Shown here: positions 16,015 to 22,108 of the stretch, in pieces
Numbering within the stretch: the first letter of the stretch is position 1
How the letters are laid out: the number at the start of each line of letters is the position of its first letter
Assembly: GCA_016713865.1 (NCBI GenBank)
Contig: JADJOG010000010.1
Span: 1 to 22,108, forward strand
Length of the DNA: 22,108 nt
Direction: 5' to 3'
Source of the DNA: Flavobacteriales bacterium
GTDB lineage: Bacteria; Bacteroidota; Bacteroidia; Flavobacteriales_F; PHOS-HE28
Translations under genes and position numbers: made by a program
Notes under the pieces: generated by a model
Told to the model about the DNA's origin: nothing
Database searches by the model: none
The model's input: only the letters and a program-made list of their open reading frames with translations

Positions 16015-17851
16015 GCGTGAGCGCGCGAGCCCTGCATGTCGCCGTGCTCATCCTGAGCCTGGCCTGCGCGCATGGCCAACCCGCGGTGCTTGGCATGCGG
16101 GAGCTTCCTCCATTCACCGACATCAAGATGCACCAGCGCATGGAGCGCATCCTGCGGCAAATGGATGCCTTCCATGGCGATAGCGCCATCGTGCTGATCA
16201 ATGCAGCCCTGCTCAATATCGATATCTCGCAGCAGAAGGAAGCCGCTCACTATTTGCTCGCATACCGCGCCGAGGTCCTCTACTACGAGGGGCTCTTCAA
16301 TGAGGCCATGCGTGATCTGGATGAAGCTGAGCGGCTCGCGCACCAGCTTGCTGACAGCACCCTGATCGCGAACGCCTACAACTTGAAAGGCCTGCTGCAT
16401 GAGAACATCCAGGACAGCAAGGAAGCCCTCCCCTACTTGCGGCTTGCGCTCCAGTGGTTCCCGAGCCATCCGGCAGCGCGTTATCCGGTAACGGAGCTGC
16501 ACCATATCCACGGCAACCTGGGCAGCTACTTGAGCACCTTGGGCCAGCTTGATAGTGCACGTCGTCACGCTACTCGCTCATTGCAATTAGCCGAAGCCGT
16601 GCATGCCGTACGGGCCATCGCCGTGGCGCAGTGGGCCTTGGGCAACATCGCGCTGAAGGCTGAACAGCCTGACTCCGCCGTGCTCCTTTACGATCGATCC
16701 TGGGCCATTGCCGATGCCGCACGTGATCACGACATCGGCGTGGATGCGCTGGTGGGCCGCGCTCTGGCCCTGGCCGAGGCCGGCCGAGCCTCACAAGCGC
16801 GCGAAGCGCTCACACGAGCGCGCGACTATCTCGATGCGCACCGGTCAGGAATCGGCTTGGTTACCCAGCGCAACTTCGCGCGCATGGCCTCGCGAACGAG
16901 CCTCGCCATGGGTGACCGCCCGGCGCACTGCTGCAGATGGGCGAATGGCACCGCATCGATAGCACCATCACGGCCAACAACATCCGTTCGGCCTTGGCCA
17001 CGCAAGCCGAGCTGCTGCGCGCCGATAACGACCTGGAGGTGGAGCGGCTCGAACGCGAACGGGTCACCGCGCAGCTTGAATCGGAGAAGCGCACACGGCT
17101 ATTCCTCATCGTTGCGGGCTTGTTCGCTTTCGCCGCGCTCACTGGCATCTATTGGGTGCTGAGCGCGCGGCAGCGGCAAAAACGGCATTTGGCCGAACTG
17201 CAGGCACAACGCGCCGAGCAGGAGCGCACCATAGCCGAATTGCGCGTGCGCGAACAGGTGAGCCGCGACCTGCACGACGACCTGGGCGTTGGCCTCAGCG
17301 CATTGAAACTGCGCAGCGAGATGGCCTTGCAACGCGGCCTTGTCAACGACGTCAGTCCGCTGCTGCGCGAGCAAGCGAGCACTGCGGAAGAACTCATCGC
17401 CAGCATGCGTCACATCATCTGGGCGTTGCAGGACGACCAAGGCAGCCTCGATGACCTAGCAGCCTACATCGGCTCCTACGCCCGCAACTACCTGGAAACC
17501 TACGACATCCAGCTCGAACTCCGGGCGGATGCTTCCTTTCCAGAAATGCGGCTCACCACCCAGCAGCGACGCAACCTCTTCCTCATCGTGAAAGAAGCCT
17601 TGCACAACGTGGTGAAGCATGCGGAAGCACGATACGTCCATTTCGCATTGGGATGGGATATCGCATTCACGATCGAAATCGTGGATGATGGCAAAGGCTT
17701 CGTTGAAACAGGACGAAGGATCCATAGCCACGGGCTCATGAACATGCGCAAGCGCGCCGAGGAGATCGGCGCGGAATTGCGCATCAGCAGTGAGGGCCAA
17801 GGCACCCGGGTCAAGCTGACCGCCCCTTTGGGCAAACGAAAGTTAGATTGA
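16011..17851 (+). CDS. TPR-sensor histidine kinase 1, complete catalytic core
   Basis: A signal peptide (VAVLILSLACAHGQPAVLG) is followed by a TPR-rich sensor region (RAEVLYYEGLFNEAMRDLDE, ANAYNLKGLLHENIQDSKEA, GNLGSYLSTLGQLDSARRH), probably periplasmic, then a membrane helix at about 17099-17165 (LFLIVAGLFAFAALTGIYWV), a coiled linker and a HisKA_3 domain. The phosphoacceptor His is in RDLHDDLGVGLSALKL (codon 17273-17275). The ATPase domain has the N box KEALHNVVKHA (Asn codon 17606-17608), the G1 box DDGKGF and the G2 box GLMNMRKRA. All motifs are intact, so it should autophosphorylate and act on regulator 1. One indel at about 16922 breaks the frame. Sensor ligand unknown. Kinases 2 and 3 are paralogs. 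Confidence 0.93.
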
Positions 17852-17878
17852 TGCGGAACCGGCGGTCGCGCACCTTCG
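17848..17878 (+). promoter_or_regulatory. Putative promoter of the regulator 2 operon
   Basis: TTG (17848-17850), 20 bases, then CACCTTCG (17871-17878), which lies 33 bases before the ATG at 17912. The TTG and the spacing match the Bacteroidota -33/-7 arrangement; the -7 element deviates in its first base and its seventh. This is the only candidate in the window with both elements. Confidence 0.35.
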
Positions 17879-17911
17879 CCCCATCGCCGACAACAATCCG
17901 CATAAGCAATC

Positions 17912-18548
17912 ATGAGTGAGCTGTTGACCCTTCGCATCGTGGAGGACGACGAGCGCATCCGCGAGATGCTCACTGCCGTATTCATGGCCACGCCGGATCC
18001 GAAGCTTCTGGGCGCGCATGATTCCGTGGAGGATGCCGAGGCCGTGCAGAACGATGCATCACCCACCGTGATGCTGATGGATGTGAACCTGCCCGGGGCT
18101 GATGGCATCGAGGGTGTGAGGCGGCTGGGGGCCCGCTGGCCCGGCACTCAGTTCGTCATGTACACGGTGAACGACACCGATGACAAGGTCTTCGAGGCGC
18201 TGAAGGCCGGCGCCAACGGCTATCTGCTGAAGAATTCGCGCCCTGACCAGATCGTGGAGGGCGTTCGCGAAGTGGCGCGCGGCGGATCGCCCATGAGCAT
18301 GAGCGTGGCGCGGCGCGTGGTGCGGCACTTCAAGCCTTCGCGTGCAGCGATGCACCCGCTGAGTGAAGCACTCAGCGAAAGGGAATTCGCCGTGCTGGAG
18401 CAGCTCGCACAGGGTCTTTTTGTACAAGGAGATCGCGCAGCGCCTGAGCATCACGGAAGGCGCCGTGAAGCAGCATATCCATCACATCTATGGCAAGCTG
18501 CACGTGAGCAACCGGACAGAGGCGGTGAACCGGTATTTCAATCGGTAG
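17912..18548 (+). CDS. NarL/LuxR-family response regulator 2
   Basis: The receiver reads LTLRIVEDDERIREMLTAVF (acidic pair EDD), TVMLMDVNLPGADGIEGV (phosphoacceptor Asp), FVMYTVNDTDDKVFEALKAG (switch Thr) and ANGYLLKNSRP (conserved Lys). The output helix-turn-helix reads LSEREFAVLEQLAQGL, YKEIAQRLSITEGAVKQHIH and KLHVSNRTEAVNRYFNR. The frame breaks in a run of five T at 18417-18421; removing one T restores LAQGLLYKEIAQRL, so this is almost certainly a homopolymer error. It closely resembles regulator 1 in length and sequence, so the two arose by duplication. It lies 28 bases before kinase 2 and has its own candidate promoter. Confidence 0.93.
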
Positions 18549-18576
18549 GTGATCAATCCGATGCGCATCTTGCGCC

Positions 18577-20360
18577 ATGCGATTCGCCATGGTGCTTCTC
18601 TTGGCGGTTCTGTGCGCTGAGATCCGCGCCCAGGAATCCTACACGCATCCTGCCATCGATGAATTGCTGCAAGCGCTGCGCGGAAATGGAGAGGCCCGGA
18701 ACCTGAGGCTGATCGACAGCACCCTGCTTGTTTCAGGCGTTGAAGCCGATCCACGCCTGCTTTACTTCTTGCGCCGATACCGATGCGAGCACCTTTACTA
18801 TCAAGGCCTGCTGGATGAGAGCATGGTGGAGGCTGAGAAAGCCCGCCGCATCGCCTACGAATTGCGCGATAGCGCATTGATCGCCAGCTCACTGAATCAA
18901 GTGGCCGTTCTTCTTGAAGAACGCCGTGACAACGTGCGGGGCATCATGCTCCTACAGGAGGCATTAAGCTGGTATCCGAAAGAGAACCCATACTCCTATC
19001 CGCTAGCGACGCCGCATCGGATACATGGCAACGTGGGATTGTGCTGGGCCAACTTGGGCAATTTGGATAGCGCACGCTTTCATCAACAACGCTCGTTGGA
19101 TCTCGCCAAACTGGCCCGAGTGCCGCGCGGCGGGCATTAGCGCTGCTAGCGTTGGGGCGCATTGAACAGGCCCTGCTCTCATTGGATGCAGCCTTGAGCT
19201 TATTCGACCGCAGCATTACCGTGGCAGATGAACACGGCATCCGTGATGTGCAACTAGATGCGTTAGCCGCGAAAGCTGATGCCCTCAGCGCAGTGGGGCG
19301 CCAGGATGAAATGCTGGCAACATTGGCAATCGGCCGCGTTGTGATGCGCACGCACAGAACCATCGCGCCCCGGAGTCAGAGCGCATTCAGGGAAATGGAG
19401 GTGCGCTGGCTGGCTAAGGCCGGACAATACAAGGAGGCCTTAGCAGCAGCTCGTGAATGGCGCGCCCAGGAGCGATCCTTGCGGTCATCCAGCGCACGCA
19501 CCGCGCAGCGCATCCTGCAGGAGCTGCATGAGACCAATCGCTGAACTCGAGAGGGAATTGGACCGCGTCGGCATCACCGCCGCTGAACGCGCGGCAGAAG
19601 ACCGGATACGGAGGGTGCTGACCATTGGCGGCACGATCATCCTTGTTCTGCTTGTCGCCTTGGTCGTTGTCTTCATCGCGCGGAGCAGGCAGCGGAGCCG
19701 TCTGGCAAGACTCGCGGTATTGCAGGTTGAACAGGAGCGGCAGATCGCCGACCTGCGCGTGCGGCAGCAAGTAGCGGAAGACCTGCACGACGACCTCGGG
19801 GCCGGGCTCTCCGCCCTGAAGCTGCACAGCGAATTGGCGGCCGACCTGTCCAGAGACCCGGACGAGCAGATGCAAGCGCGCAATCTGGCTGGCATCGCCG
19901 GCAGCCTCATCGCCAGCATGCGCCATATCCTTTGGTCGCTGACACGAGACGATGTTCCGCTGCATGACCTGGCGACCTACATCTCGGATCACGCCCGGTC
20001 GCATTGCGATGAGAAAGGAGGCACGATTGCCATCGCTAATGCCGGTGGATGGCCGGGGTTCCCAGCTGACGCTGAAATCCGCCACCTGGCATGGCCCGTT
20101 GTGCGAGCGGCGTTGGACGCCTTGCTCAGCGGTGGAACATCTACAGCACTGAGCCTTGAACTTGGGTGGAAGGAAGGCATCTATATCGCTGTGCGCGCTC
20201 CTGGCAACACCGATCCGGTAGTGCGAAGCAGCCTCGCAGTGCAGATGGCCGCCTATCACTTGCAGATATCACGAACCGGTGGATGGTTGCGCATCAGCAC
20301 AGATGGCGACGCTCGGGCGGAGATATACCTGCCATGCGCTCTGCCATCGGATGGCAATAG
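18577..20360 (+). CDS. TPR-sensor histidine kinase 2 with degenerate ATP-binding domain
   Basis: The start MRFAMVLLLAVLCAEIRAQ is a signal peptide. TPR helices follow (CEHLYYQGLLDESMVEAEKA, HGNVGLCWANLGNLDSARFH), then a membrane helix at about 19615-19680 (TIGGTIILVLLVALVVVFIA). The HisKA_3 domain keeps its His: AEDLHDDLGAGLSALKL (codon 19786-19788). The ATPase domain aligns with kinase 1 but the N box is RAALDALLSGG, with Asp and Ala (20116-20121) where His-Asn belong; G1 (DDGKGF) is RAPGNTDP and G2 is AVQMAAYHL. These are substitutions in an open frame, not indels, so ATP binding is not expected. Indels at about 19115 and 19540. The end at 20360 assumes one missing A at 20356-20357; as written, the frame runs on into kinase 3. 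Confidence 0.85.
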
Positions 20361-22108
20361 CCGATCAACCCCGAAACGAGCAGCAGCAGCGCTCACTGTG
20401 GCTTACATGGCACTATCAGCCGCAGCGTTAGGCCAGCATGCCTCAAGCTTCCGGCACCCTTTGTTGGACCGGATACTGTCCTCGGAGGCCATGTCATCTC
20501 CAGCCACGCAGCGCTTGCAGGCCATCAACGCCGCAATTGAGGAGGCCGACACCTTGAATGACAAGCGCATCATGTGTCACCTGCTGATGTCGCGGGCGAA
20601 TCAGATGTACTACCGTGGCCTGCACGATGTGGGCATGCTCGACGCCGATCGCGGCCTGGCACTAGCGAAAGCGACGAACGACAGCCTGCTCGTCGCTACG
20701 GCCATCAATATGATCGGCTTGTTGAATGAGAATCTGGGCGATGCCGCAATCACACTGCCTTGGTTCCGGAAAGCAGCCAAGTGGCTCCCCCAAGAAACCG
20801 AATGCGCCTATCCGGTGGTGAAGGACTATCACCTGGATGGCAACATCGCGCAATGCCTGTTGGACCTCGGCAAGAACGATAGCGCCGTGTACCACTTCCA
20901 ACGTTCGCTCGAAAGCGCTGCGCGAAACGGCAACCTACGGGCCACTGCACTGGCTAATCTGGGCCTTGCCCGCGCTTGGCAGAATAAAGGAGGAACATCC
21001 GGGATCACCGAATTGCTCGATTCGGCGCAAGCACAAGCCTTGCGATGCGGCTCCACCGATGTGTATGTGGATGCGCTGCCATTTCGCGCACGGCACATGC
21101 TCCGGACCAGAGGCCCTAATGATGCCAAGCGCGTATTGGATGAAGCCTACCTCTTCATCCGTTCGGACAGCACCATCAACCGATCAAGCGTTCGTCGGTT
21201 CCATGAGCAAGCCAGTCAGATCCATGAAGAGATCGGCGATCATGAGGCAGCCTACTCCGCTTGGTCCGAATGGCAGGCACTCGACAGCACGATACGCACC
21301 TCGGACGAGGAGGCAGCATTGGCAACGTTGCGTATCATGCTCGACAATGGTGAACGGCTTTCCCGCGAGCGAGCCGCACGGGAACGGGCACAAGCCCGAC
21401 TGACCATGGATCGCTCGGTTCGCAACACCATGGCGAGCACGATTGGAATAACCTCACTGCTCCTGCTCGGCGTGCTCTTGTTGCTGGTGAACCGGCAGCG
21501 CTATAAACGGAACGTGGAAACCCTGGAACTGGAGCGCGTGCAGGGCCGCAAAGAGCTTGCGCAATTGCGCATCCGCCAGCGCATCAGTGAGGACATGCTG
21601 GTTGAGCTCGGTGCAGGGCTTGAAGCCTTGCGGCTGCGCAGCCAATTGGCTTCACAATGGCAGCAGGAGTCCGCAGTAGGGGCCGAATGGCCCGCATCGC
21701 TGCGCAAGCCGCGGAGCTGGGTACCGACCTGAAACAGATCGTGTGGGCCTTAGATACCGGGCGCAGCAGCCTCGAAGAGACCTTGCGTTTCACTGCGCAT
21801 TATGCAAGCACCTATTGCGCGCAACAAGGCTTAAACCTTCACCTGCACGTGCAGGAAGCGATTCCAGAGATCTCGCTGTCCATGGAACAACGCCGCAACA
21901 TCTTCCTGGTGGTTAAGGAAGCCCTCCACAATGTGGTGAAGCACGCCCGCGCAACCGAGGTCAGCGTTTCCATGTCCTGCTCGGATGAACTGGCCGTGAT
22001 GATGCCCCGACAACGGGCGAGGGCCTGCGGCGGCGGCGGCACGACGCGGGAACGGCATGCGCAACATGCGCAAGCGGATCGAAGCCATCGATGGCGCTTT
22101 CGGCACCG
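20351..22108 (+). CDS. TPR-sensor histidine kinase 3 lacking the phosphoacceptor His (partial)
   Basis: If one A is missing at 20356-20357, the gene starts MANSRSTPKRAAAALTVAYM, a good signal peptide. The sensor region has TPR helices (ANQMYYRGLHDVGMLDADRG, NMIGLLNENLGDAAITLPWF, DGNIAQCLLDLGKNDSAVYH), then a membrane helix at about 21430-21495 (ITSLLLLGVLLLLV). The H box reads SEDMLVELGAGLEALRL; Leu (codon 21598-21600) replaces the His of kinases 1 and 2. After an indel at about 21690 the ATPase domain keeps the N box KEALHNVVKHA (Asn codon 21930-21932); after another at about 22005 it keeps DNGRG and NGMRNMRKR. So it should bind ATP but cannot phosphorylate itself at the standard site. It is cut off at the window edge. 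Confidence 0.85.

Noticed and set aside
19414..20259. Minus-strand open frame of 281 residues
   Set aside because: It lies antisense to the kinase 2 catalytic region, which has clear H-box and ATPase-fold sequence; no motif seen in the antisense reading.

Overview
The window looks like a high-G+C member of the Bacteroidota, probably Flavobacteriales. Two proteins end in type IX secretion (T9SS) sorting tails, a Cbp1-type coiled-coil lipoprotein is present, TPR-sensor histidine kinases are paired with NarL-type regulators, and TAnnTTTG-like promoter elements sit in front of several genes. It reads like a metagenome contig: most genes are broken by single-base indels, and no gene left of about 8.8 kb stays in one frame. 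Many products below were recovered by joining frames by eye, so coordinates of broken genes are envelopes. I see no tRNA, rRNA, CRISPR array or insertion sequence.

Region 1 (1-5.7 kb) is a stress and housekeeping island: a TPR protein, a secreted hypothetical, a SiaC-family (DUF1987) protein, an Hsp20 chaperone, an unresolved stretch, then on the minus strand a DUF1883 protein and a two-domain universal stress protein, then a second SiaC paralog that converges on a secreted TPR-like protein. Region 2 (5.7-13.4 kb) is mostly envelope and surface: a Cbp1-type lipoprotein, a small conserved hypothetical, a CPBP membrane protease, a T9SS cargo protein, a nitroreductase with an in-frame TGA, a small membrane protein, an outer-membrane beta-barrel, a large repeat-containing T9SS cargo protein and a small secreted protein.

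Region 3 (13.5-22.1 kb) starts with a membrane-anchored papain-like protease carrying a DUF4384-like tail. Two adjacent two-component modules follow: regulator 1 with kinase 1, then regulator 2 with kinases 2 and 3. Kinase 1 has all catalytic motifs. Kinase 2 keeps the phosphoacceptor histidine but has lost its ATP-binding motifs. Kinase 3 keeps the ATP-binding motifs but has lost the histidine. This complementary loss suggests an obligate kinase pair in which kinase 3 would phosphorylate kinase 2 in trans and kinase 2 would pass phosphate to regulator 2. It is the most interesting signal in the window. Kinase 3 runs off the right edge.
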